A stretch of 64,000 bases of DNA from Piper betle (lineage: Eukaryota; Streptophyta; Magnoliopsida; Piperales; Piperaceae): positions 1 to 64,000 of the forward strand of contig JAURVB010014010.1 in assembly GCA_033002965.1 (NCBI GenBank), written 5' to 3'. The position numbers and the translations under genes were made by a program. The notes under the pieces were generated by a model that did no database searches, was not told the DNA's origin, and saw nothing but the letters and a program-made list of their open reading frames with translations. Shown here one piece after another: positions 33,101 to 44,838 of this stretch; positions within the stretch are counted from its first letter, which is position 1; each line of letters begins with the position of its first letter.

Positions 33101-33441
33101 GTTGTTAGAGTCTTCTTCAAAGATTGGAAACTCTCCTCACGCTTACTACTCCATTCGAACTTGGCTCCCTTCCTTGAGAGTTTGGTCATCAGTGATGCTA
33201 CTAAGGAGAAGTCTTTAATGAATTTCCTATAGTAACCCGCTAAGCCAAGGAAGCTTCTGATGTGAGTGACTGACTTGGGTTGTTGCCACTCAGTGACTGC
33301 TTTCACTTTTGATGGATCCACTGCAACTCCGGCCTTTGAGATAATATGACCAAGGAAGTTTACCTCCTTCAACAAGAAATCACACTTTGAGAACTTGGCA
33401 AACAGTTGGTGCTCTCTCAAAACTTGAAGTAGGACTATCAA
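33101..33441 (-). pseudogene. pol: Reverse transcriptase thumb part, family A (-)
   Basis: [60 protein letters not shown] and YYRKFIKDFSLVASLMTKLS are in one frame with RNase H. The palm with the catalytic Asp pair is missing: coding stops at 33441, where unrelated sequence begins. This copy shows the undeleted form of the region that has lost 27 bp at 11145. Confidence 0.9.
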
Positions 33442-33501
33442 TTAAGATGAATATATATGGGTGTCCCTCTATCTTGTTATCATGATCTGGTCTAGTTAAA
33501 C
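33442..33501. other. 60 bp of unassigned sequence
   Basis: It lies between broken RT and the next LTR. It contains no primer site or leader, so the neighbouring LTR at 33502 is not simply the 5' LTR of the element at 28457. Confidence 0.5.
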
Positions 33502-33939
33502 TGTAACGACCAGTCCGAACTGGACCGGGTGTTACTTAAAAATATAGGTAATATAGATGTAACATTCCAGAACATGAACTGAAATACATCAAATATGTCT
33601 TACAACATATGATATGAATCATAACAATAAATCACGTTCTCTAAAATATAAAATAACCATCCCACAATCTTGGACCATTTCCCATAGCCACATTTATAAC
33701 ACAAGAGAATAATAAGGAAGTCCAATTTTATTATTGATTCGCCATACCTAGGTTGGCAAAAGAACCACCAACCACATTTCTATTCTTTAGTCCAAAGCTG
33801 CTCACCTGCGGAGGCAATTCCGCACTAGTGATAAAACCACTAAGCCACATAATTAAATAAAACAAGTCAATAGAATCCCTATTATCATTTCACCCATTTT
33901 TATTCTTATTATTTTCAAAAGTCTTTTAGAAATTATCTC

Positions 33940-34495
33940 TCAGGTTATTTTGAGATTAGTAATTGGTCTCTCAGGTCATTCTAAGATTAGCAAAAGTCGT
34001 CTCCCAACATATTTTGAGATTAGAAAATGTCTCCTTGCTCATTCTGAGATTAGGTGGCCTCCCAATTCATTTTAAGATTAGTCATGCTCTCCGAGTTCAT
34101 TCTGAGATTAGAAATCGTCTCTGAGCTCATTCTGAGATTAGGTGGTCTCCCAATTCCTTTTGAGATTAGTCATGGTCCCCTAGTACATTCTGAGATTAGA
34201 AATTATCTCCCAGCTCATTCTGAGATTAGGTGGTCTCCCAATTCATTTTGAGATTAGTCATGGTCCCCCAGTACATTCTGAGATTAGAAATTATCTCCTA
34301 GCTCATTCTGAGATTAGGTGGTCTCCCAATTCATTTCGATATTAGTCATGGTCTCCCAATTCATTCTGAGATTAGAATTTGTCTCCCAGCTCATTCTGAG
34401 ATTAGTTGGTCTCCCAATTCATTTTGAGATTAGTCATGGTCTCCCAGTTCATTGAAATTAGAGCATTGTCTCCCAGCTCCTGCTGAGATTAGGTA
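33940..34495 (-). repeat. 30-bp minisatellite in LTR slot
   Basis: About 18 monomers, often in repeating pairs or threes (taggtggtctcccaattcat, tagtcatggtctcccagttc, tagaaattgtctcccagctc), giving higher-order units of about 60-90 bp. Confidence 0.92.
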
Positions 34496-34582
34496 TCGAC
34501 AAAGGCTACCAGTTTGGAAAAAAAATACACAATTTTATATAATTATACCAATTTGGGAAAATACAACATTTCAAATAATTAT

Positions 34583-35120
34583 ACGGACAATATAACATTT
34601 CAAATAATTATGCAGACACACATAGTAATTTTAAAGGTGCGGCCCCGTGTTGGACTGAATCAATTCCTTGACCCCGATTGCGTTATAGCGCATGGTGGTC
34701 GAATCTGGGCTCAGGCTGACCAGGGCTGCCATCAAGGGAAAGTACAACATTTCAAATAATTATACGAATAATATAACATTTCAAATAATTATGCAGACAC
34801 ACAGTAATTTTAAAGGTGCGGCCCCGTGTTGCACTGAATCAATTCCTTGACCCCGATTGCGTTATAGCGCATGGTGGTCGAATCTGGGCTCAGGCTGACC
34901 AGGGCTGCCATCAAGGGGAAGTACAACATTTCAAATGATTATACGAATAATATAACATTTCAAATAATTATATGGACACACATAGTAATTTTAAAGGTGC
35001 GGCCCCATGTCAAACTGAGTCAATTCTTTGACCCCGATTAAGTTACAGTGCATGGTGGTCGAATTTGGGCTCAGGCTGACCGGGGCTACCAAGAAGGGAA
35101 AGTACAACATTTCAAATGAT
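34583..35120 (-). repeat. 180-bp tandem triplication
   Basis: The block aaaggtgcggccccgtgt..gcatggtggtcgaatctggg..caagggaaagtacaacattt occurs three times, starting near 34633, 34812 and 34993 (spacing 180-181 bp). Other A LTRs carry one or two copies. Confidence 0.9.
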
Positions 35121-37086
35121 TATACGGACCTAGATATTTCAAACTCGCAACTGCGACCAACGATCCTAATCTGAACGAGAACATAAAATTATTCATAAGT
35201 ATAATTTTATTCGAGTAGGAATGTATGCAACTAAATAACTAATATATATATCACTATTAAAATTCAACAATATTAAATATTAAATTTTTAGGTGATTTAA
35301 TCATTTAAGTCCTACTTTACATTTTAAATTAATTATCTAAATCATAAATAATACCTAACAATTGATAAAATAATTATTACTAATAAACAAGTAATTAATT
35401 TTCCTTTGCGACAATAATTAATTAACCCCGATCTTAATGATTTAGTTTACAGTTATAATTTTTTTATCACTACTATTATTTATAGCAATTTAATTAATTA
35501 AGCTGTTCGATTAAATTATTTAAAATAATTTTTATTATTCAAAAATATTATTAATACAATTATTTTAAATTATTCGACTCAATAAAGTTTTGAGATTTAT
35601 TTTCATTATTTTCTTTAGGTTCGACGCTAGTGATTGCTACTCTACTATAGTTTAATAACCTATTTTCTACATTACTTATTTGTTATTAAAATAAACACTT
35701 TATTTACTTAATATTAAATTTAATATGGTAAAGATAAAATCTTTATTTTATTAATTACTTATAACCCTCCGATTTAATTTAATCCCTGAAATTACGCCGA
35801 TTAATTATCGACCGTTTATCATTACCGTATTTTTATTACTCATGGCGATTTCATAAAATAATTAGTTAGTTTAGTAACTTTACCCATAACCCATTAAAAT
35901 AATTATCTTTAATGATTTATTACGTGTTCATATTATTTTTAACTCGAATCGGTATCGAGTCAACCCATATTTACAAAACTCCCACCCTCCTCCTCCTCCT
36001 TCTTCTTCTTCTTCTTCCAGTTGCCACTTCTCTGCACCAAAACGAGCACCGAAACCAGACCACGCCCTTCTTCTCCACCCCTTTTCTTGGCACCCAAACC
36101 CAGAATCACGTCCTCCCTCGACTTCCTCCTCCTCTAGCAACCAATTGGAAGCCTAAAGTTCGTGTTTTATAGCAGTTAACCAAGACGACCATGTGCTGCA
36201 CCATGGCGCCCAACTCCTGGCTTGTTATTCTTCTCCCAGCTTCAAAACCCCTCCTTTCTTACACCTTGCTCCAATTCAGATGTTCCACGACCTCAGGCTG
36301 GCATCAAAACAAGAAAGATTGGCCACCTTTGGACGTTGCATGGAGTATGGTCGTTCTCCCCACTTCTGCACGTCGTTGCCATGAATTCCGGCGAGAAGGT
36401 GGTCTGTAGTGGATTATTACGGCAGCCTGAACTATTGTGATGGAACCCATGATGCTGTCCACGAACGTCACCACTTCAGCACCTATTGCAGCAGAACGTC
36501 GCCAGTTCCATCACCCTTGCAACTCCGCCCCCTCACAGCTGCAATTCCGCCACCCACCGGAAAACAGGGACATGGCAAGCCATCCCTTCGACCCAGCAAC
36601 CAAAGGGGTCATCGGGGGTGTGAGGGGAAGCCTTGCAAACTTGTTTACAATTGCCCATCTTGCCAACAATTTGCACCCGTTGGCCATGGACGGGATTGCA
36701 GTTTTCGAGTTTATTTTAGTTCTTTTCTTTCTTCTTGATTTAAGACTTTAGTTACATGATTAACAAGCTTACTATCAATTAAAAAGAACATGCATACAAA
36801 CTAATAATAGGGAGATAAGAAGGATACCCAAGAAAGGAAGAAGCCTCGGTAAGAAAGAGGAGAACTAGGCGGCTAAGGTGAGGAAGATGCCCTTACACCC
36901 GTATGGGTTCAAATTTATAAAAATGAAAATGACGGCTAGGGTATGTGAAAACACCTCTACACCCGTATTTTATTTAACCGGGTAAATAATAAAATGGGTA
37001 AATAATTAACCGGGTAAAAAAATGTAACACATTCGGTCCTTCAAGACCGCGTTCGCGTCCAATTTTTTTTTTCCACGTTCTATACA

Positions 37087-38667
37087 TGAAGTCCCTGCCT
37101 GCATCGCTCCAAAGCTAGAGTGTCGTCATTGCGTCAAGACTAGTCTGCAATCAACTACCATTACTACAAGCCCTAAGCAGTACAACAAAGGTACCACCTA
37201 TACCCGGGCCAAAGGCTCAATCATACAGCTCATAGTAAGAACCTAATCATGTCGGTGAAGTACAAGGGAATTAATCTCTCTCTAGAGGATGCTTTGTCAC
37301 TAAACCCACCATCTAAGATAAAGACTCAACCAGAGTCAGACTCGTCTCGCTAGCTCGACCAATCACTGACTGGGATTATACTTCATGTCTAATCATCTAC
37401 TAACCATCTAGTTTGTGTACCATGGTTGTGGGGCCCATAGAGATACTGTCATTGTGATTGAACAATCAAACAAATATGGAGATCATATTGCCATGTTCAC
37501 TGAGTCTGTCAAAGTACATCTATCTTAAGACTATCATTAACATTGTTTGATCACCAGACCCAAGGATGTTAGGTCAAGCGAATGGTATGAAAGGTAGCTG
37601 GTAAACTCAATCTCATGACATCACATCAGAACAACATCAGTGCTCCTAACTCTCCTCTGCCCTGGTGTTTCCATTATAGTGATACCATGTCTTCAATCTC
37701 TAACCCTACTCGGCTGTGAAAGTTGTGACAAACGGTCTCCAAGCATAGCTAAGAAAGTCCTCAAGTAGTTATCCTACACTAAAAGCACCACTCGGTCGGT
37801 GGGAGTGCAATACATGGACAACAAAACTGTGTACTCAATCAGTGGTAGTGTATCATTGATGGTGGTTACGTAGCTCAGATAGTGGTGGTGCAACTAGGAC
37901 GGTGTTTGTGCTCCTCGGGCGGTGGTTAGGCAACTCAGACAGCAATGTGCAACTCGGACAATGGTGGTCCACCTTGGATGGTGGCAATGCTACTCAAATG
38001 CTAGGGGTTTGATCCTGATCATGTGTATCGTGGACCCATTACTATCTCTGACATGTACCCCATGTGTCTGTCTCCCCAAAGGTGGGTGATAACAACTCGG
38101 CACAGGCTCTCTAACTATACGTGTTTGATCCTGAGGTGTATGGATCATAATGGTAACACAAATGATGGTCAAATGATGTTGATCTCACACTGCTCCTATC
38201 ATTGCTGATTGGCTCTCACGTGGGAATCACTTATCAAGTGCCAAATCTTCGGTGAAATCCTATCAACATCTGACTTCATAAGCAAAGGGGCTCTTGCTCG
38301 TCCTCATTGTTGTGTCAAGGCCTCGGTCTGGCAAAGTGAAGCCAAATGTGTTATTGAGACAAACATAAACTAGTGGAAAAAGGGGAGGCAACAAAGTGCC
38401 AATGGGTAAGCAGGCCCTTCTTGCTACTCATCCTCATCCATGTTATCCCCTGCAAGTGGTCCATCCAAGTCATCTGCCCAAACTGTTAATTGTTCACCAA
38501 GAGCTCCACTTGCATAGCCATATCCTCCATCCACAAGGATCTGTCTAATTGTTAAAGTTCTCTAAGGTAGACCTCGAACTATATCTAATGTAACTGTCCA
38601 AGCCACTCAGTGTCCATGTTTATGTGCCAACTAACTCTACCAGTTTCTCTATACTCCAAACTCCCTA
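37087..38667 (-). other. Unrecognised element, internal part
   Basis: Sequence unlike families A, B, C or F. It continues beyond the inserted solo LTR to 41866, where a primer site on the minus strand marks it as the inside of an LTR element read leftward. I see no RT, integrase or Gag motif. A degenerate tandem repeat lies at 37790-37995 (units near ggtggtgcaactcgg, about 28-30 bp). On the minus strand, 38535-38424 reads QILVDGGYGYASGALGEQLT and on to a DMDEDE-like acidic end and stop; it may be a small coding remnant, but no family is recognised. Confidence 0.45.
38663..38667. repeat. Target site duplication, left copy (cccta)
   Basis: Identical to 41395-41399. Confidence 0.92.
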
Positions 38668-38989
38668 TGTAACGACCCGCCATTTTTCATGATAATATTG
38701 TGGGCCTAACTGGCTAGGTGTTACTCAAAATTAAAGCAATTATGTCAAACATTATTAGAAATCATAACTTATAATAAAATCCCACAGTCTTGGACCGTTT
38801 CCCAGCAGCCACACTTATTCCTCAATTAAATAACAAAAAGGAGTCCTCATATTACTTTGCTCCATGCTCTAGTTGTCAATCATCTAATCTCGGATCTGCA
38901 CACCTGCGGAGGCAATTCCGCGTTAGTGATTACAACACTAAGTAGTATAATAGATAAAACAAACAAGTACATTCCACCATTTTCATATA

Positions 38990-39600
38990 TTTATTTTAAT
39001 ATGCGGTGGAGCGATTCCGCTATACTCCAAAACAATGCGGAGGAGGTGTCCGCTGTGATCCGCACACCCCGGCCGTAGCCTTTTTATGGGGAGGCTACCA
39101 CTACCGTCTCCAGTGCCAGTGCCTCGCACACCCCGGCCGTAGCCTTTTTGTGGGGTAGCTATCACTGCACTCGGGTGATTGCTATGCCCCGTTTGTGGGG
39201 AAGCTCTCACTACCAATTCTAGTGCCAGTGCCTCGCACACCCCGGCCGTAGCCTTTTTATGGGGAGGCTATCACTGCACTCCAGTGCCAATGCCTTGCAC
39301 ACCCCGGCCGTAGCCTTTTTGTGGGGCGGCTATCACTGCACTCAGGTGATCGCTATGCCCCGTTTGTGGGGAAGCTCTCACTGCCAACTCTAGTGCCAGT
39401 GCCTCACACACCCCGGCCGTAGCCTTTTTATGGGGCGGCTATCACTGCACTCAGTGCCAGTGCCTCACACACCCCGGCCGTAGCCTTTTTATGGGGCGGC
39501 AATCACTGCACTCTAGTGCGATGGAGGAATCGCTGTGCCTCACTCACCCCGGCCGTAGCCTTTTTATGGGGCGGCTATCACTACTCCAAAACAATATCGA
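38990..39600 (-). repeat. 62-bp minisatellite in LTR slot
   Basis: Seven copies of ccggccgtagcctttt units (near 39070, 39131, 39243, 39305, 39415, 39477, 39549), with two variants reading atgccccgtttgtggggaag. Units hold inverted repeats tagcc/ggcta and cccc/gggg. It is flanked by tactccaaaacaat on both sides (39024 and 39574). Confidence 0.93.
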
Positions 39601-41331
39601 TGCATCACAAGATTCACACACATAACACGACCCAGTGTCGGACTGAGTCAATTCTTTAACCCCGGTTGCACTTCGTGCATGGTGGTCGAATCTGGGCTCA
39701 GGCTGACCTAGGCTACCAACAAGGAAAATACGATGTTCTACCTATTATACGTACCTGACTTGCGGGTTCGTCCGACTGTAATCCGCTAACCCTAATATGA
39801 ACGGGGCATAAAATTATACATTAGTATAATTTTACTCGCGTCGAAAATGCATGCAACTAAATATTTAATATATGCCACATTAATTAATTTATTTAATTCG
39901 ATAAGGTTCAACACTTCTTTATTTAATTAATTATGCTATCGCGTAATTTCTACGCGATTATCTTTTATTGATCCATTATTTTACTTTACGAATTTATTAT
40001 AAGAATAATCGTTTTATTTATCAAATATAACTTTTATATGATAAAGGTGAAGTCTCTATTAAATATTCCTCATAACCCTTCAATTTAAGTTAATTGCTTT
40101 TAATCAGCCGATTAATTAATTACCGTTTATCGTGATCGAAATTTATTAATTTCATGTAATAATTTATAAATTTATTATTTTGACCACTTAACTCATATTC
40201 CTTTAAATTAATTATTTCAATGATTTTAACACGAGTTGGTATTATTATTATGATTTTTAACTCAACCCATATCGAGTCAACCCGAAATTACAAAACTGCC
40301 ATTCTTCTTCTTCTTCTACTTCTTCTTCTTCCCGTCACCATTCTTCTCTTCACCCAAAACCAGCACCAAGCTCTTCTCTTTCGACCAAAATCTAGATCCT
40401 ATCCTTCACCCATTGTCTCCCTTTCCTAGCAACCAAATTAGCAGCAACAATCAAAGGGCGACTGCACCACCACAGCGACGAACCAGCAGCCATGGCGACC
40501 TCGACCTGCTGCTATGGCGACTCAGACGTGGCCAGCAGCACTGCCCCACGCGTCCCCTTCTTCCCGCACAACAACCCAATGCCCAGAAGAAGAGAAACAC
40601 TACCCTACAGCGTGGTATATGCAACTGGTCGTGACACAAACGCCATGGTGCTGTTGCTGCAATTCAGCAGGACGTGCTACCATCCTTGGCAATTTCAGCA
40701 GGACGTGCTACCATTCTTGGCTGTAAATTCTATGAAATCTCACCTTTAATTACTACAACATGAGTAAGGACGTTGATGCAGCAACTGATTAGCAAAAGAT
40801 TATGACTTGTTGCTGTAATTAATCACAAACACACAAGAATTGCTGCACGGCAGCAACTTATGTTCGTGGGTGAATTCCTGGTTCTAATCCAGTTACATCC
40901 TCCCTTTTTCTTGTTGATTTCAGGTCTTAGTTTCCATGATTATCTTGTATTATAATCTTTGATCATATGTATGCATGCAAACTAAGAAGAAGAGAGGAAG
41001 AAACTTACCAAAACAATGGGGAAGCCGGCGTTTGTCCAAGGAGCTTATGTGCATGACGCCCCCCCTCCTTCTCCTTATAAAATGAAAGAAGGCCTAGGGT
41101 TTATGAAAACACACTTCGTTGCCGGGTAAATGGGTAAGTGATACAGTTCACTTTACTAGTTTAAACGGTTAAATGGTATGGTTTACTTAACCGGGTAAAA
41201 ATACTTAACCGGTTAACTAATACTTTCCACTTGACCGGGTAATTGATAATTAACCGGGTAGCGGGTAAATAATTTAAATAAATTCATGGATACCAACGTT
41301 CGATCCCACCGCGTCGAATATATACATATAC

Positions 41332-41346
41332 ACACACACACACACA

Positions 41347-41378
<32 letters not shown>
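41332..41378. repeat. (CA)n(TA)n microsatellite
   Basis: Compound dinucleotide run near the end of the solo LTR. Confidence 0.95.
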
Positions 41379-41381
<3 letters not shown>

Positions 41382-41394
41382 CCGGGTCTTTACA

Positions 41395-41399
41395 CCCTA
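41395..41399. repeat. Target site duplication, right copy (cccta)
   Basis: Identical to 38663-38667. Confidence 0.92.
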
Positions 41400-41851
41400 T
41401 AGGTTCTATGTCTGATAACTATGTCTCGCAATGTATAGCTATCCCAAGGAAGAAGGATTGAAGTGACTTGCAACAAGACAGACAAGTGCTATAACATAGT
41501 CCCCAATGCTCCAAGTACATCTGGTAACTACTCGACTCATCCATAGCTAACAGATAATGTGGTCACTCTCACTTTTCCAAATTTGTAATAAAATAGAAAA
41601 GAAAAGTGGGTCTCTCAACCTATCATGACATGCTTGTGAAATCCCTGGTGGCATCTACTGTGATCCTGATCTCAAATCTACCACATGATCCCTATATAAC
41701 TGCTAACAGTGAAACATGCACTGATGAAGTCTATTGAGACCAAATCTACAAGCCTGCGAAAAGACTAAATGAAATAACCTGCCAGCATGATAGGGAAAAC
41801 TACACACACTTGGCTCAAAATAAGAGTCTTCCATCTCAATCAACCAAGACA
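41400..41851 (-). other. Leader side of the unrecognised element
   Basis: Minus-strand sequence between the primer site at 41852-41865 and the solo LTR. A 62-codon open frame (41703-41891) spans the primer site and is probably chance. No recognised domain. Confidence 0.45.
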
Positions 41852-41865
41852 TGGCTCTGATACCA
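41852..41865 (-). other. Primer binding site of the unrecognised element
   Basis: On the minus strand tggtatcagagcca, complementary to initiator tRNA-Met. The LTR of this element should end at about 41868, on its high-coordinate side. Confidence 0.8.
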
Positions 41866-41867
41866 AC

Positions 41868-42435
41868 TATAACACTGTGAATCCAGTTCAACTAAGAACC
41901 AGATCAGAACTACTATAATCGAATCAAGTCATGTCTAAATCGAATAATCAACAAGACTCAAATGAGAAATAGGCCGAAGCAACTCCCTTGGCATCTCAAG
42001 AAGGGAAGACACCACTAAATACCTAGGCAACACTTAAGAAGAAAGGATGAATGGATAGGTGCAACAACCTAATAATGATTTTTGTGCAATGTCATGACAT
42101 GAATAGTGCCCAACACATAGAAAAAATAAAATATAAATAAATAAAATAAGGGAGTTAAGTATATCAAAACAATTCATGAAGCTGAAATCTGAATGTCTAA
42201 TCGAGATGTGGTATAATGTCTGATTTGCCGATACATAACCTGGTTAGGGCATACTTCACAGTACATCGAGTAAATACATGAACGCGCATCAAGCATAGAC
42301 AAAAACACGAAAGAAAACAATAGTGCGCTAAGCACAAGTGTGTGTACCAACTATCTATCCTTCAACCAAAGCAACCACCTTAGCGTCTAGAGAATGGACA
42401 ACACCACTCAATATGTAGCCAAAAATAAAAATTCT
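41868..42435 (-). mobile_element. Probable LTR of the unrecognised element
   Basis: Follows the primer site on its LTR side. It contains no recognised gene and is cut by the polypurine tract and start of element F. I cannot place its outer end. Confidence 0.4.
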
Positions 42436-42449
42436 CAAGCTGGGGAGAT

Positions 42450-44193
42450 TGTAAAACCCTGAAAATAATTAGGTTATTTTATTATTTAGGGTTTTGTAAA
42501 TCTTAGAATGAATCTTAAATATTATTTAATTAAATTAATTCTTGGGAATCAATATCATATATTGTCAATTGTGACCTTTAGCATATTGGTACGATGATAT
42601 TTATGGATCATTTTAAATAAATTTTATTTATTTAACTTTTAGGATTAGGAGTTTGGAATGCAATTTGACACCCATTCTCATTAACTCAATAGTCTATTTT
42701 TGACTTTTCATTATCACACATGGTTGGTGTTTAATATAGTTATGGATGATTACGTTTTTTTCTATAAAATTTAATGCTATGACTTCTTTAATTCCACACA
42801 TATTCTTCTATATAAAGGAGAATTCTGTTTATGGTAATTAAAACATCAATTTGATAGTTTGTGAGTACATTTGGCTCACAAAGGGAAGGTTTTTGAGAAG
42901 TTTCATTCATAGTAGGATCGTGTGTCATACTTGCGGGTGGCTCATCACAATTCCAGGTCAGCATAATTACATGAAATGTTATATATTTCCATTTAGGAGT
43001 CATGGTCAGCCTAAGCCCACATTCGACCACCATGTGAGGAGCACAACCGGGGTCAAAGAATTGCCTCAGTTTGACAAGGGGTAGCACCCTTAAAATTTTT
43101 GAAAAATTAAATACCTGGCCCCATGGCGAAAGGGGTGATAAGGTGCAGTGGAGCACGATGACTCATTATGCACTTGTGATACCGAGAGGGTGAGTCAATG
43201 GCAAACATCGGTTACTATAGGCAGAAGGCCATGTAGTGTGTGCACATACCTGGGATTGTAGCTAGATTGGCTGCCACCCTCCCCGTATAATAGGAGATCA
43301 TCATAGGCTCATAATCATTAAAGGATTCACTTGTTTTTTTATAATTATATGACTTAGTATTTTTATCAATAACGTGGAATTGCCTTTGTAGGTGTGAGCA
43401 TGGAAGGATGGGTAGAGTCGGTGAAACGTCCCGACCCGAAATGCAACGTAATGGGCTAAGTCATCTCTTCAACCGTGGTGAACCAAGTTAAAAGAGATGA
43501 CTTAGGCCCATTAGGTTGCACTTTGGGCCGGGTCCTTACAAATGGTATCAGAGCAACCTAGTTTCGTGTTAGTTGGTGGGCTAGACGACAAACGTTGCCT
43601 AAGTCTTCCGGTCATGAGCCAGAGAAGGACGTGTGCTGGGGCTAGCAATGGAGCCTCTGTGTAGGAATTTCGGGGACAAAATTTCCTAAGGTTGGTGGAT
43701 TGTGAGATCCCTCAAATTAGTCCCACATCTAATACCTACTAGGATAAAATCCTGTTTATAAGTGAGAATGGACTATAGATCTTTAACTTGGGTTAACCAT
43801 TTTAAAGAAATGATTTAGGCCCATTACGTTGCACTTTCGGCCGGGTCATTATGGGCCTATGTCATCTCTTTAAACGTGGTGAACCAAGTTGAAGAGATGA
43901 CTTAGCCCATTACGTTACACTTTAGGTCGGGACGTTACAGTCAGGCTAGCTGGACGATTATGTTATTGGACTTTTGATTTTTCTTATCTACTATTTTACT
44001 TCTAGATTGTTTGCATGGCAGTGGGATTTCGGTTTGGTTAATGGGGCTTAAATTATTCCGAGCATTTGTTATAGTAAATTTTATGTCATGGGTTTATTTA
44101 AAATCTTAAAAATTAATAGAAAATTAATTTATGAGACACTTAGTTTTATATAGTTACACCTGGCTCGTGGCTTGGAACGGGCAGGCCGTTATA
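42450..44193 (+). repeat. Element F 5' LTR
   Basis: About 1.22 kb without the TRIM-like insertion. Preceded by ctcaagctggggagat. It ends gcaggccgttata before the primer site. Confidence 0.82.
43422..43939 (+). mobile_element. TRIM-like miniature retroelement with hairpin ends
   Basis: 518 bp, flanked by gtcgg (43417-43421) and gtcag (43940-43944). The intact 3' LTR of element F (gagtcaggatagctgg near 48520) is the empty site. It holds a primer site (aatggtatcagagcaacc at 43541) and a polypurine-like tract (ctaaggttggtggatt) before TGAGATCCCTC at 43703. The first 119 bp (43422-43540) form a near-palindrome with arms of about 50 bp around gtggtgaacc. The right end (about 43854-43939) repeats the same palindrome, so the two element ends are also inverted copies (TGAAACGTCCCGACC / GGTCGGGACGTTACA). 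There is no coding potential. It could be a TRIM, or a composite of a TRIM and a foldback element. Confidence 0.8.
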
Positions 44194-44207
44194 GGTGGTA
44201 TCAGAAC
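44194..44207 (+). other. Primer binding site, element F
   Basis: ggtggtatcagaact directly after the LTR; matches initiator tRNA-Met over the first 12 bases. Confidence 0.82.
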
Positions 44208-44754
44208 TGTGATTCCCATGAAACCATGCAAATCAATTCTTGCCTTGTTGAAAGCCTAAGAGTCCATTGTCTCAACGGTTAAAATTTCTTTTATATAATC
44301 ATTCATCACTCTTTTATAGAATTAATTTTCATTGTTTTAGATAGTAAGTAATTATGGGTGTGCCACTTATGTATCATGCTAGGTGCACATAACAGTTAAA
44401 CCAATGAGCGTATATTGGACGTCGTTACAATCAGAGGTGTTATCTGGGTAGTATGGGTGGTAGGGGACACCAATGCGATATGGATGACAGTGTAATGGGA
44501 TAGTGTGCCCCACTTTGGCTATGCATGTGAGTGACAATGCTTAAATCAAAAAAAAATTTTAATTGTAAATTGTGATTTTTATAAAATAAATTCTTTTAAG
44601 AAAATGTGAAGATATTTAAAGTAACTTCTATAGAACTAGATACAAGTATACCAACGCATAAAGGAAGAAATGTCTAAGATAGGATAATAAATAAGTTAGA
44701 TAAATAAGTAATTTTCTCTTATAACCCTATTATATTTTCAGGACCAAAATTTCC
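44208..44754 (+). other. Element F internal non-coding region
   Basis: No open frame of note. The stretch 44350-44565 (gtgccacttatgtatcatgc to gagtgacaatgcttaaatc) recurs in reverse at 60740-60960, so it is a shared module of unknown role. Confidence 0.7.
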
Positions 44755-44838
44755 AAGCTGGGGAGATTGTAAAACCCCGATTTTTCTCCTTATGACCATA
44801 TTATATTTTTCAAGACAAAAATTCCCAAGCAGGGAGAT
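44755..44838 (+). repeat. Duplicated polypurine tract and LTR start, element F
   Basis: aagctggggagattgtaaaa (44755) and aagcagggagattgtaaaac (44827) mark two consecutive tract-plus-LTR-start units about 71 bp apart. Only the second leads into the full LTR. Confidence 0.8.

Larger units (their letters stand above)
33502..37086 (-). mobile_element. Family A LTR (-), longest copy
   Basis: 3585 bp, opening TGTAACGACC and closing TTCTATACA on the plus strand. The extra length comes from a 30-bp array (33940-34495) and three tandem copies of a 180-bp module (34583-35120). Flanks taaac and tgaag do not match, and neither side shows a primer site or polypurine tract, so it may be an old solo LTR with one flank lost. 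U3 lies at 35990-36740. Confidence 0.85.
38668..41394 (-). mobile_element. Solo LTR, family A (-), with 62-bp array
   Basis: 2727 bp, opening TGTAACGACCC and closing GGGTCTTTACA, with perfect 5-bp duplications cccta at 38663-38667 and 41395-41399. The slot carries a 62-bp array not seen elsewhere in the window. The end near 38668 is of the alternative U5 type (caatattgtgaaaaatgg on the minus strand). U3 is at 40295-40740, followed by cgggtaaata repeats and a CA/TA microsatellite (41332-41378). Confidence 0.93.

Noticed and set aside
36409..36751. Open frames of about 105 residues
   Set aside because: A LTR U3 sequence; counterpart of 5376-5852 with different frames.
33502..37086. 5' LTR partner of the LTR at 28457-31081
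   Set aside because: No primer site or leader at 33442-33501, RT is truncated, and the slots differ completely.
43422..43939. Cassandra-type TRIM (LTR with 5S rRNA)
   Set aside because: No 5S rRNA promoter or gene sequence is visible in its ends.
43422..43939. Simple DNA-transposon MITE
   Set aside because: The inverted ends are striking, but a primer site and polypurine-like tract inside argue for a retroelement; the composite option is left open.
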